A stretch of 64,000 nucleotides of DNA from Comamonas sp. BIGb0124 (GTDB taxonomy: Bacteria > Pseudomonadota > Gammaproteobacteria > Burkholderiales > Burkholderiaceae_C): NCBI RefSeq assembly GCF_003752175.1, contig NZ_RJVF01000012.1, positions 124,001-188,000 of the forward strand, given 5' to 3'. Below are positions 52,750-61,593 of the stretch, in pieces. Each line of letters begins with the position of its first letter. The first letter of the stretch is position 1. The position numbers and the translations under genes are program-made. Below the pieces are notes generated by a model. That model searched no databases, was not told the origin of the DNA, and saw only the letters and a list, made by a program, of their open reading frames with translations.

Positions 52750-55416
52750 TCAGGACGGTCGGGTCAGGGCAGGCAGGCGGGATTCCAGCCAGACGACGAA
52801 CTCGTCGGGCGGCATGGGCCTGGCCACCAGATAACCCTGGACCACGTCGAAACCCTGGCGTTCGAGCAGATCGAAATGTTCCTGTGTTTCGACGCCTTCG
52901 GCGATGACGGTCAGGTCCATCGCCTCGCCGATCCTGACCACGGCCTGGCTCAGGATGCGGCTGATCTCGTCGCTGGCCACGGCCTGGACAAAACTCTTGT
53001 CGAGCTTGATCTCGTCGAGCGGCAGGCGATTGAGGTAACCCCAGCTCGAATACCCCGTGCCGAAATCGTCGATGGACAGGCGCACGCCCAGGTTCTCGAT
53101 TTCGCGGACCACGGCCAGGGTGCCGGGGTCCGAATCCAGCATCACGTTTTCGGTCACCTCGATCAGCAGGTCGCCCGTGCTGAGCCCGTGTGCAGCCAGG
53201 GTGCTGGTGATGTGCTGAGGCAGATCGGCGTTGCGCAGGCTGGATGCCGACATGTTGATCGACACCGCGGGCACCGCGAGACCCGCCGCACGCCAGGCCT
53301 GCAACTGGCGGCAGGCCTCGGCCAGAACCCACAGGCCCAGCGGGTTCATCAGCCCCAGTTCCTCGGCCAGGGGGATGAACCGGTCGGGGCCGATCATTCC
53401 CCATTCAGGATGCTGCCACCGCAACAGGGCCTCGGCGCCGTAGAGACTGCCATCGGCGATCCTCACCTGCGGCTGGTAATGCAGCTTCAGTTGCGACGTC
53501 CGCAGCGCGTCGCGCAAGGCGGCTTCCATCACCAGACGGCCATGGCTGGCCCGGTTCATCTCGCGGCTGAAGAAGCCGGTGCTGCCCGCGCCGCCCGCCT
53601 TGGCCTGGTGCAGCGCGATATCGGCCCGGTGCAGCAGGGTTTCCATGTCGCGGCCATCGGCCGGATACAGGCTGATGCCCATGGACACCGACATCTCCAG
53701 TTTCATGCCGGCGATCTCGACCGGCTCGGACAGACGCTCGTGCAGCGTCTCGACCAGCGGCAATGCCTCGCTGTCGGCATCGATCGGCATCGCCAGGACA
53801 AACTCGTCGCCCGACAGCCGGCCGACCAGGGCCCGGCTGTCGACATCCGCCAGCCGCTGGGCCACGCTGCGCAGCACGATGTCGCCGGCGGTATAACCCA
53901 ACGAGTCGTTGACCTGCTTGAGCCGGTCCACATCCATATAGATCACCGCCAGTTGCTGCCCCTGGCGCTGCACATCGGCGATCACCTGCCCCGAGAGGCT
54001 TTGCAGCTGCCGCCGATTGGGCAGCCCGGTCAAGGTGTCGTAGAAAGCCAGTTGCTCGAGCTGCTGGCGGGCCTGGTGACGCTCGAGGGTCAGTCCGCAC
54101 AGTTGCAGGCAACTGTCCACCACCCGCATCAGGAAGGGGTCGGGCTGGCCGCGCCATCGGCCCAGGCAGGCCAGCACGCCCAGCACGTCGTTGTCGTTGG
54201 ACTGGATGGGCACGGCCCAGCAGGCCACCGGCGCCACCGCCGCCGGAGCGCCATTGGCCTCCGCATCGGTCTGCTCGTCGGCGGCCAGCAGACCGACAAA
54301 AGGCGTATCGCGGACATCGGGCACAAAGACCGGCTGCCCGCTCAGCACCGCAGCAAAACGCAGGGTGCCTGCGCCTTCGTCGTCGTCCAGGATTTCCGAC
54401 CACGACATCACCAGGTGCGGCGCCACGCTGGGCGCAGCCAGGGTGCGCAACATGCCGCCCTCGCCGACCTGGGACAGCACCAGCCGGGTGCCGGGCACCA
54501 TCGACTCGATCTCGCGGCAGATGAGGTTCATGGCGTCGAGCACCGGTGCATCGCGCACCAGGGCCTCGAGCACCGGCTGCTGCACGGTCTTGCGCAGACG
54601 GCCGCTGGTCACGTCGGTCGCGAACACGATGGTCCGCCCCTGTCCCGCGCTGCCCTGACGCACGACCAGCGTGGCAAGGCGGGTCCAGTAGCGCTGGCCC
54701 GACCGGCCTTCGGTCATGCAGTACTGAATGAAACGGCTGTCGCGGCCGACGGCCTGCCGCCACTCGTTGGAGAGATGGGCCCGCGTGCTTTCGCCAAACA
54801 GCACGTCCGCGACATTGCGCTGAACCGCCAGTCGCGATTCGTACCCGTACATGCGCACGAAAAAAGGATTGACGTATTCGATGCGGCCGTATTCATCGGC
54901 GATCAGGACGGCTCGGTCGGAGGCTTCGACCGCCACCTGCAGGCACGCGGCCAGGGTGCCGTCTGCGTCGGGCAGCTGAGCCACTGCAGGGAGCGGCAAG
55001 ATCTCGGCCCCGTCGCGTCCGGCGATCAGCATCACGACGGGCCCGCTCACGCCGTCGTCGCCCGTCTCGACGGTCGGGACCGGCAGATACAGGGCATCGT
55101 CGTCGAAGATCTGCCCGTCGGAAGCCACATAACTCAGGCGGTTGTTCACCACCTCGCCCTGCTCCAGCCGCTGCCAGAGCGACGCATAGGCCGGGGTCTC
55201 GCGGCAGGATGCCGAAACCAGCACCGTGTGGTGCCGCCCGACCAGGTCGATCGACTCGGCCCCGAACAGACGCTCGCCCGCCCCGTTGACATAGCGGATG
55301 CAACCGTCGCTGCCCAGTTCCAGCAACGCTGGCTGCTGCTGCTGCGCGGAGAGCAACAAGGCCTGGGCGGCTGTCGCGGTGGGTGACCGCGGGCCTTCAG
55401 GCGAAGGTGCCGGCAT
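52750..55416 (-). CDS. PAS-GAF-like-GGDEF-EAL c-di-GMP turnover protein
   Basis: Soluble protein of 888 residues with no TM helix. Two PAS-like domains (about 25-140 and 165-290, the second with VLIADEYGRIEYVNPFFVRMYGYES) precede a GAF-like domain (about 295-455). A GGDEF domain follows (about 460-625) with active-site form LSGDEF, and an EAL domain (about 640-880) with AEALLRW, NMSASSL, EVTENV, IDDFGTGYS, IKLDKS, IAEGVET and VQGYLVAR, all intact. It is at least a phosphodiesterase and may also be a cyclase, since SGDEF is tolerated in some enzymes. It lies just upstream of bcsD on the same strand. The plan resembles cellulose-linked PDEs and DosP-type sensors; no heme ligand could be assigned. 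Confidence 0.87.
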   Translation of the reverse strand: MPAPSPEGPRSPTATAAQALLLSAQQQQPALLELGSDGCIRYVNGAGERLFGAESIDLVGRHHTVLVSASCRETPAYASLWQRLEQGEVVNNRLSYVASDGQIFDDDALYLPVPTVETGDDGVSGPVVMLIAGRDGAEILPLPAVAQLPDADGTLAACLQVAVEASDRAVLIADEYGRIEYVNPFFVRMYGYESRLAVQRNVADVLFGESTRAHLSNEWRQAVGRDSRFIQYCMTEGRSGQRYWTRLATLVVRQGSAGQGRTIVFATDVTSGRLRKTVQQPVLEALVRDAPVLDAMNLICREIESMVPGTRLVLSQVGEGGMLRTLAAPSVAPHLVMSWSEILDDDEGAGTLRFAAVLSGQPVFVPDVRDTPFVGLLAADEQTDAEANGAPAAVAPVACWAVPIQSNDNDVLGVLACLGRWRGQPDPFLMRVVDSCLQLCGLTLERHQARQQLEQLAFYDTLTGLPNRRQLQSLSGQVIADVQRQGQQLAVIYMDVDRLKQVNDSLGYTAGDIVLRSVAQRLADVDSRALVGRLSGDEFVLAMPIDADSEALPLVETLHERLSEPVEIAGMKLEMSVSMGISLYPADGRDMETLLHRADIALHQAKAGGAGSTGFFSREMNRASHGRLVMEAALRDALRTSQLKLHYQPQVRIADGSLYGAEALLRWQHPEWGMIGPDRFIPLAEELGLMNPLGLWVLAEACRQLQAWRAAGLAVPAVSINMSASSLRNADLPQHITSTLAAHGLSTGDLLIEVTENVMLDSDPGTLAVVREIENLGVRLSIDDFGTGYSSWGYLNRLPLDEIKLDKSFVQAVASDEISRILSQAVVRIGEAMDLTVIAEGVETQEHFDLLERQGFDVVQGYLVARPMPPDEFVVWLESRLPALTRPS

Positions 55417-55740
55417 AGAGGCTTTCCAGCGCCAGGCGAGCGACGCACGGCCAGGCCGGCCCCGAATGTATCGATCTCTGCATCATGAGTTGTGTCGCCA
55501 GAATGTTCGATGTAACTACTTCAAAAATTATAGCAATACCGTAGACAAAAGATAGATATGAATCCAATCTCGCTCACTATCTTGGCACGAGATCGGATTT
55601 GTTCGTTTCATTGCATTTGTTACACTTTTATACTCAGGCGCGAGTCTTTTCCTTGCAGGGTCAAGCCCGATCCCGCCCGACGCCCGCCGGCAATTTTTTT
55701 CAGCCTTGGCCGGGCCTGTCGCAAAGCGCCGACACCTGGC
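55417..55740. other. 324-bp AT-rich gap before the EAL gene
   Basis: There is no gene here. It is AT-rich, especially 55500-55650, and holds the leftward promoter of the PAS-GGDEF-EAL gene (listed separately). On the other strand TTACACTTTTATACT near 55620 looks promoter-like, but no rightward gene follows. Confidence 0.6.
55527..55535 (-). promoter_or_regulatory. Extended -10 promoter of the PAS-GGDEF-EAL gene
   Basis: Read leftwards the sequence is TGCTATAAT, a perfect TATAAT with the extended TGn. There is no good -35, as is common for extended -10 promoters. The expected start of transcription is near 55520, giving a leader of about 100 nt before ATG 55416, which has GGAAAG as its ribosome-binding site. 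Confidence 0.6.
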
Positions 55741-56775
55741 TCAGAAGCGCTCGTCCGGCCCCAGGTAACGCCACTGGCCGGGCGGCAGTTGGCCCAACTG
55801 CACGCGCCCCATTCGAATGCGCTTGAGGCCGACGACCTTGAGTCCCACCTGTTCGCACATGCGGCGGATCTGGCGTTTTTTCCCTTCCTGCAGCACAAAG
55901 CGCAGTTGCTCGGGGTTCTGCCAATCCACCTGCGCGGGCTTGAGCGCCTTGCCGTCGAGCGACAGGCCATGACGCAGACGAGCGAGCTGTTCGCGCGGGA
56001 ACACGGCCTGTACGTCGGTGGCCACGGTGCCGTAGTGCACACGCACCAGATATTCTTTTTCGAGCGTCGAGTCCTCGCCGATGAGCTGGCGCGCCACGCG
56101 GCCGTCCTGCGTCAGCACCAGCAGGCCCACCGAATCGATGTCCAGCCGGCCGGCCGGCGCCAGACCGCGCAACTGCCCCGGGTTGAAGCGGTGCGGAGAC
56201 CGGTCGCCGTCCCAGCGGTTGCGCGCCTGCACCAGCACCACGGCCGGCTCGTGGCCGTCCTCGGCCTGGCCGCTGACATAACCCATGGGCTTGTGCAGCA
56301 GGATGGTGACCTGCTGCGACTGCTGTCCGTGGGCCTGCCGGTCGACCGTGATGCGGTCGTTGGCCGAGACCTTCACCCCCATGCCCGCCACCTGCCCGTT
56401 GACCTGGACCCAGCCCTTGTCGATCCAGTCGTCGGCTTCACGGCGCGAGCACAGTCCCATTTCCGCCATGCGTTTGTTGAGGCGCGTCAGCCCGGGATCG
56501 CCCCCCGCATCGGGTGCGGAAGGCGCAGCCCTCACACGCACCGGTGCACCCCGGCTGGCGGGCAGCGGAGGCCTCGCGGGCTGGGGCGCGCGCGCAGGTG
56601 CACGGTCCGGAACACGATCGGATGCCGCGGCGGAACGGCCCGGGGCGGCCGGACGACCGGCGGACGGCTGGCGGCCCGGGGCAGACTCGGAGGTACCTGC
56701 GGCAGGCGATCGCCGATTGGCAAACGTGGGCCGTGGAGCGGATGGAGACGGAGGACGGGAGTCGTGGCGATTCAT
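55741..56775 (-). CDS. 23S rRNA pseudouridine synthase, RluF-like
   Basis: The protein has 344 residues. A disordered Pro/Arg/Ala-rich N-terminal extension (about 1-92) is followed by an S4 RNA-binding domain (LNKRMAEMGLCSRREADDWIDKGWVQVNG, about 98-126) and a RsuA/RluB/E/F catalytic domain. The catalytic Asp is in PAGRLDIDSVGLLVLT. The D-S-x-G-L form and the LHKPMGYVSG strand favour RluF (U2604) over RluB. LQEGKKRQIRRMCEQVG is the conserved late motif. It is a single-gene unit, convergent with nothing, and ends 324 bp before the EAL gene. Confidence 0.85.
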   Translation of the reverse strand: MNRHDSRPPSPSAPRPTFANRRSPAAGTSESAPGRQPSAGRPAAPGRSAAASDRVPDRAPARAPQPARPPLPASRGAPVRVRAAPSAPDAGGDPGLTRLNKRMAEMGLCSRREADDWIDKGWVQVNGQVAGMGVKVSANDRITVDRQAHGQQSQQVTILLHKPMGYVSGQAEDGHEPAVVLVQARNRWDGDRSPHRFNPGQLRGLAPAGRLDIDSVGLLVLTQDGRVARQLIGEDSTLEKEYLVRVHYGTVATDVQAVFPREQLARLRHGLSLDGKALKPAQVDWQNPEQLRFVLQEGKKRQIRRMCEQVGLKVVGLKRIRMGRVQLGQLPPGQWRYLGPDERF

Positions 56776-56964
56776 GGTCGGGCAACGCGCGGGCGCACGG
56801 CCCGAAAGCCGATCCGCGCGGAAAAAGTCGCCGGCCGCAAGCGGGCCGGAAAGCAGTCGATTCTAAGAGCCTGCCCTGCGCGGCGCTGCCGGCTGCACGG
56901 GCACAGAAGATTCGCACCCTGCAAGACCGGCGCCCCGTTGCACCGCCGCCGTCGCGGCAGGCAC

Positions 56965-57669
56965 CTAGAACTCACAGACGCGCAGGCCATCGAGGTCGAG
57001 AATGCGCACGCCGCCATACTCGATGCGGATCAGGCCCCGGCCCTGCAGAAACTGCAATCCCTCGTTCACGCGCTGACGCGAAAGGCCGACCAAGTAAGCC
57101 AGCTCCTGCTGTGTGATGCGCAGCAGATCCTGCACCCCGGGATAGAGCACCGGGTTGCACAGTGCCGCCAGATTGCGCGCCACGCGCACGTCCGGACTGC
57201 TGAGGCGGTCGTATTCGCGGGCCATGATGAACTGCCCCAGCCGCTCGTTGAGCTGCCCCATCACGAACCGATTGAAACCGATGGAATGATCCAGCAGCCA
57301 ATGGAAGGTATCCACCGGAAGACCGGCGATCAGGCTCTTGCGCAGGGCCTGGATGTCGTAGCGATAGGGCTCGCGCTTGATCACCGTGCCTTCGCCGAAC
57401 CAGCCCCCCGGCGGCAATCCGGCGAAGGTCATGGTCGTGCCCTTGGCATTGTCCCGGCTCATCTTGAGCAATCCCTCGATCACGCCGAACCAGTACACCA
57501 CCGGGCGGCCGATGCGGCACACATGCTCGCCGGGCAGCACCTCGCTCACGCGAATGGCGGCCAGCGCCTGCTCGCGCGCGCCGGCGTCGAGCACTGCCAG
57601 CCAGGGAATGCCGTCGAGTTCCTTGCGTTCTGCGAAACGGGCGCGTTGCTGCAGGGGTAGAGGGTCCAT
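56965..57669 (-). CDS. Crp/Fnr-family transcriptional regulator
   Basis: The protein has 234 residues. The N-terminal cyclic-nucleotide-like beta-roll is at about 20-135 (GEHVCRIGRPVVYWFGVIEGLLKM; GGWFGEGTVI). A long dimer helix follows, then a C-terminal HTH (ITQQELAYLVGLSRQRVNEGLQFLQGRGLI) with the R-x-x-V/N-x recognition helix of Crp-type proteins. It lacks the N-terminal Cys cluster of Fnr, so it is not an oxygen sensor of that kind; the ligand is unknown. It is divergent from the acyl-CoA synthetase operon and is likely its regulator. Confidence 0.9.
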   Translation of the reverse strand: MDPLPLQQRARFAERKELDGIPWLAVLDAGAREQALAAIRVSEVLPGEHVCRIGRPVVYWFGVIEGLLKMSRDNAKGTTMTFAGLPPGGWFGEGTVIKREPYRYDIQALRKSLIAGLPVDTFHWLLDHSIGFNRFVMGQLNERLGQFIMAREYDRLSSPDVRVARNLAALCNPVLYPGVQDLLRITQQELAYLVGLSRQRVNEGLQFLQGRGLIRIEYGGVRILDLDGLRVCEF

Positions 57670-57742
57670 CTTGAGTCGTCATGTGGAAGTCTTCAGTGTG
57701 AGAAATCCCTAGGACACGTCCCAATGGGAGTAACCCGCGATT

Positions 57743-57758
57743 TGTCGGCAAAACGACA
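57743..57758. promoter_or_regulatory. Candidate operator for the Crp/Fnr regulator
   Basis: TGTCG-N6-CGACA is a perfect 5-bp inverted repeat with a 6-bp spacer, the same geometry as the Crp site TGTGA-N6-TCACA. It lies in the divergent gap, 74 bp from the regulator ATG and 115 bp from the chosen acyl-CoA synthetase ATG. Binding is inferred. Confidence 0.5.
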
Positions 57759-57872
57759 TCCCAGCGTCAAAGTGCTTCCTACCATTGTCTCCAAGCCCTT
57801 CCGTTGATGACACTGCAGCGGCCCCGCCCCAGGCTCGAGCCCCCTGTCGTGATCCCGCCCAGAAAGAGCGCC

Positions 57873-59816
57873 ATGGAGACATCCTTCCCCCACCTGCTGC
57901 GTCTGCATGCAACCCGGCGTCCGAGCGACGCCGCGCTGCGCGAGAAAGCCTACGGCATCTGGCAAACCTGGAACTGGCAGCAAGTCGACCAGGACGTGCG
58001 CCACTTGGCATGGGGCCTTGATGCGCTGGGTTTTGCACCGGACGACAACCTCGCCATCGTGGGCGACAACCGGCCTTATCTCTACATGGGTTTCCTCGCC
58101 GCGCAGAGCCTGCGCGGCGTGCCGGTGCCGATGTACCAGGACGCGATCGCCGCCGAGATGGTGTTCGTGCTGCAGGACGCCCACATCCGCTATGTGTTCG
58201 CGGAAAACCAGGAACAGGTCGACAAGCTGCTCGAAGCACGGGCCCTGCTCGAGGCCGACCCCGCAGCAGAGCCCGGCCTGCTGGCCCACATCGTCTACGA
58301 CGACCCGCGTGGCCTGCGCCATTACGACCAGCCAGGGCTCATCAGCATGGCGGCCCTGATCGCGCTCGGACGCGAGCAGGCCGCGGCCCGTCCCGCACTG
58401 CTCGACGAGCGTCTGTCGCAGATTCAAACCGAAGACACCTCGGTCATCCTCTACACCTCGGGCACCACCGGCAAACCCAAGGGCGTGTGCCAGACCCACG
58501 CCAGCTTCATCGCCTCGGCGCGCGGCGGCATCGAAGTCGACGGCCTGGACTCGCATGACAACGTCATCTCCTACCTGCCTGCAGCCTGGGTCGGCGACCA
58601 CCTGTTCTCGGTGGCGCAGTGGCTGGTCGCCGGCTTCACCATCAACTGCTGCGAATCCACTGCCACCACCGCCATCGACCTGCGCGAGATCGGTCCCACC
58701 TACTACTTCGCGCCGCCCCGTGTCTTCGAGGGGCTGCTCACGTCGGTGTCGATCCGGATGGAAGATGCCTCGGCCGCCAAACGCTGGCTCTACCGCCGCG
58801 CGATGGATGTGGCACGGCGCCACGGCGCAGACCTCCTCGACGGCAAACCCGTGCCGCTGGGCGCGCGGCTGAGTTATGCGCTGGGCTCGCTGCTGGTCTA
58901 CGGGCCGCTGCGCAACGTGCTCGGTTTCTCGCGCATCCGCGTGGCCTACACGGCGGGTGCCGCCATCGGGCCCGACCTGTTTCGTTTCTACCGCTCGATC
59001 GGCATCAACCTCAAGCAGCTCTATGGACAGACCGAGACCTGCGCGTATGTCTGCATCCAGCGCAACGGGCGCGTCAAGCTGCACACCGTGGGCGAGGCAG
59101 CGCCCGGCATCGAGCTGCGCATCGCGGACTCGGGCGAGGTGCTGGTCAAGGGCGTGAGCGTGCTCAAGGGCTATTACCAGCGGCCCGATGCCACGGCCGA
59201 GGTGCTCGATGCCGAAGGCTACTTCCACACCGGCGACGCCGGCGTCATCGACAGCGACGGCCACCTGCGCATCATCGACCGCGCCAAGGATGTGGGCCGG
59301 CTCACGGGCGGCGCCATCTTTGCGCCCAACTATATCGAGAACAAACTCAAGTTCTTTCCGCAGATCAAGGAAGCCGTCTGCTTCGGCCACGAGCGCGAAA
59401 ACGTCTGTGCCTTCGTCAACATCGACTTCGAGGCCGTGGGCAACTGGGCCGAACGCCAGGGCCTGCCCTACAGCGGTTATGTCGACCTCGCGAGCAAACC
59501 GCAGGTGCTCGATCTCATCGCCGACTGCGTGCGCCAGGTCAATGCCGACCTGGCTGCCGAAGAAGGCATGGCCGCCACGCAGATCGCGCGTTTCCTGGTT
59601 CTTCACAAGGAACTCGACCCCGACGACGACGAGCTCACCCGCACCCGCAAGGTTCGTCGCAAGTTCGTGGCCGACAAGTACGCGGTGCTCATCGATGCAC
59701 TCTACGGCGGCCTCGGCGAGCAGTTCATCGAGACCCAGGTCAAGTTCGAGGACGGACGCAGCGGCAGCGTGTCCGCCACCCTGCCCATCCGCGACGCCCA
59801 GCGCCACGCCGCCTGA
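57873..59816 (+). CDS. Long-chain acyl-CoA synthetase-like AMP-binding enzyme
   Basis: ANL-superfamily adenylate-forming enzyme of 647 residues that activates a carboxylic acid as acyl-AMP and acyl-CoA. The P-loop is ILYTSGTTGKPKG (about 190-202). YGQTETCAYV and YFHTGDAGVID are the later core motifs, with DRAKDVGRLTGG near the hinge. The C-terminus is longer than in short-chain enzymes. ATG 57873 starts METSFPHLLRLH as in the family; an in-frame TTG 57804 or ATG 57807 is less likely. It leads a branched-chain-type ABC operon, a common pairing in Burkholderiales, so the imported acid may be its substrate (inference). Confidence 0.88.
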   Translation: METSFPHLLRLHATRRPSDAALREKAYGIWQTWNWQQVDQDVRHLAWGLDALGFAPDDNLAIVGDNRPYLYMGFLAAQSLRGVPVPMYQDAIAAEMVFVLQDAHIRYVFAENQEQVDKLLEARALLEADPAAEPGLLAHIVYDDPRGLRHYDQPGLISMAALIALGREQAAARPALLDERLSQIQTEDTSVILYTSGTTGKPKGVCQTHASFIASARGGIEVDGLDSHDNVISYLPAAWVGDHLFSVAQWLVAGFTINCCESTATTAIDLREIGPTYYFAPPRVFEGLLTSVSIRMEDASAAKRWLYRRAMDVARRHGADLLDGKPVPLGARLSYALGSLLVYGPLRNVLGFSRIRVAYTAGAAIGPDLFRFYRSIGINLKQLYGQTETCAYVCIQRNGRVKLHTVGEAAPGIELRIADSGEVLVKGVSVLKGYYQRPDATAEVLDAEGYFHTGDAGVIDSDGHLRIIDRAKDVGRLTGGAIFAPNYIENKLKFFPQIKEAVCFGHERENVCAFVNIDFEAVGNWAERQGLPYSGYVDLASKPQVLDLIADCVRQVNADLAAEEGMAATQIARFLVLHKELDPDDDELTRTRKVRRKFVADKYAVLIDALYGGLGEQFIETQVKFEDGRSGSVSATLPIRDAQRHAA

Positions 59817-59836
59817 GCCACAAAGGAAAGCCTCGC

Positions 59837-60622
59837 ATGTCCACCCGCAGCATCGGCGACGTCATTCTCGAAGTGCAGAACATCTCGCTGGCATTCGGCG
59901 GCGTCAAGGCGCTCACCGACATCAGCTTCGATGTCCGCGAGCACGAGATCCGCGCCATCATCGGCCCCAACGGCGCCGGCAAGAGCTCCATGCTCAACTG
60001 CATCAACGGCGTCTACCAACCCCAGCAGGGCCGCATCACCTTCCGAGGCCAGACCTTCCGGCACATGAACAGCCGCCAGGTCGCCGAGATGGGCGTGGCC
60101 CGCACCTTCCAGAACCTCGCGCTCTTCAAGGGCATGAGCGTGCTCGACAACATCATGACGGGACGCAACCTGCGCATGCGCAGCAACATCCTGCTGCAGG
60201 CCCTGCATCTGGGGCCCGCACGCGCCGAGGAGTTGCGGCACCGCGAGAAGGTCGAACACATCATCGATTTCCTCGAAATCCAGGCATGGCGCAAGACCCC
60301 GGTGGGCCAGTTGCCCTACGGCCTGCAGAAACGCGTCGACCTCGGCCGCGCGCTGGCCATGGAGCCCCAGGTGCTACTGCTCGACGAGCCCATGGCGGGC
60401 ATGAACATCGAGGAAAAGCAGGACATGTGCCGCTTCGTGCTCGACGTCAACGACGAGTTCGGCACCACCATCGTGCTGATCGAACACGACATGGGCGTGG
60501 TCATGGACATCAGCGACCGTGTGGTGGTGCTCGACTACGGCAAGAAGATCGGCGACGGCACCCCCGACGAGGTACGCCGCAGCGAAGACGTGATCCGCGC
60601 CTATCTCGGCGCGGCACATTGA
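59837..60622 (+). CDS. Branched-chain-type ABC transporter ATPase (LivG-like)
   Basis: The protein has 261 residues. Walker A is GPNGAGKSSML (about 43-53). The signature is the LivG-type LPYGLQKRVDLGRAL, and Walker B is LLLDEPMAGM. The H-loop is IEHDMGVVMDI. The long insertion between Q-loop and signature is usual for LivG. It follows the acyl-CoA synthetase by 20 bp with AAAGGAAAG as the ribosome-binding site. The partner ATPase (LivF) is not in the window and may lie beyond the right edge. Confidence 0.93.
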   Translation: MSTRSIGDVILEVQNISLAFGGVKALTDISFDVREHEIRAIIGPNGAGKSSMLNCINGVYQPQQGRITFRGQTFRHMNSRQVAEMGVARTFQNLALFKGMSVLDNIMTGRNLRMRSNILLQALHLGPARAEELRHREKVEHIIDFLEIQAWRKTPVGQLPYGLQKRVDLGRALAMEPQVLLLDEPMAGMNIEEKQDMCRFVLDVNDEFGTTIVLIEHDMGVVMDISDRVVVLDYGKKIGDGTPDEVRRSEDVIRAYLGAAH

Positions 60623-60635
60623 GGGAGCACACGAC

Positions 60636-61565
60636 ATGGGATTTTTCCTCGAAACCCTGATCGGCGGCCTCATGGTGGGCATGCTGTATTCGCTGGTGGC
60701 CCTGGGCTTCGTGCTCATCTTCAAGGCCTCGGGCGTATTCAACTTCGCGCAGGGCGCCATGGTGCTGTTCGCGGCCCTGGCGATGGCGCGCTTTTCGGTC
60801 TGGATCCCGCAGTGGCTGGGCTTCGAAAGCCGCCTGCTGGCCAACCTCCTGGCCCTCGCCGCCGCCCTTCTGCTGATGATCGCCATGGCCTGGCTGATCG
60901 AGCGGCTGGCGCTTTCGCGGCTGGTCAACCAGGAAGGCATCACGCTGCTGATGGCCACCCTGGGCATCGCCTACTTCGTCGATGGACTGGGGCAGCTGAT
61001 CTTCGGCAGCGCCGTCTACCAGATCGACATCGGCATGCCGAAAGATCCGCTGCTGCTGTTCGACTCGGTGTTCGAGGGCGGGCTGCTGGTCAGCCAGGAA
61101 GACCTCTACACCACCGTCATCGCCGCGGCCCTGGTCGCGGCCCTCACACTTTTCTTCCAGAAGACCGGCACCGGCCGTGCCCTGCGCGCCGTGGCCGACG
61201 ACCACCAGGCCGCCCAATCCATCGGCATCTCGCTGTCGCGCACCTGGATCATCGTCTGGTCGGTCGCCGGCGGCGTGGCACTGGTCACCGGGATCATCTG
61301 GGGCTCCAAGCTCGGCGTGCAGTTCTCGCTGTCGCTGGTGGCGCTCAAGGCGCTGCCGGTGGTGATCCTGGGCGGCCTGACCTCGGTCCCCGGCGCCATC
61401 ATCGGCGGGCTCATCATCGGCGTGGGCGAAAAGCTCGCCGAGATCTATCTCGGCCCCTACCTGGGCGGCGGCATCGAGGGCTGGTTCGCCTACGTGCTGG
61501 CCCTGGGCTTCCTGCTGATCCGCCCGCAGGGGCTGTTCGGCGACAAGATCATCGACCGGGTCTGA
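60636..61565 (+). CDS. Branched-chain-type ABC transporter permease (LivH-like)
   Basis: Inner-membrane protein of 309 residues with about eight hydrophobic helices. It begins LIGGLMVGMLYSLVALGFVLIFKASGVFNFAQGAMVL, the LivH signature. GLTSVPGAIIGGLIIGVGEKLAE near 245-268 is the coupling-helix region. GGGAG precedes the ATG, which is 13 bp after the ATPase gene. The substrate cannot be read; the family moves branched amino acids, short amides, urea and aromatic acids. Confidence 0.93.
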   Translation: MGFFLETLIGGLMVGMLYSLVALGFVLIFKASGVFNFAQGAMVLFAALAMARFSVWIPQWLGFESRLLANLLALAAALLLMIAMAWLIERLALSRLVNQEGITLLMATLGIAYFVDGLGQLIFGSAVYQIDIGMPKDPLLLFDSVFEGGLLVSQEDLYTTVIAAALVAALTLFFQKTGTGRALRAVADDHQAAQSIGISLSRTWIIVWSVAGGVALVTGIIWGSKLGVQFSLSLVALKALPVVILGGLTSVPGAIIGGLIIGVGEKLAEIYLGPYLGGGIEGWFAYVLALGFLLIRPQGLFGDKIIDRV

Positions 61566-61593
61566 CCGGCCAAGCACAGGAGGCGAGAGCACC

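Noticed and set aside
52726-55386. Open frame of 886 codons on the + strand
   Set aside because: Antisense shadow of the PAS-GGDEF-EAL gene, whose motifs are all intact on the other strand.
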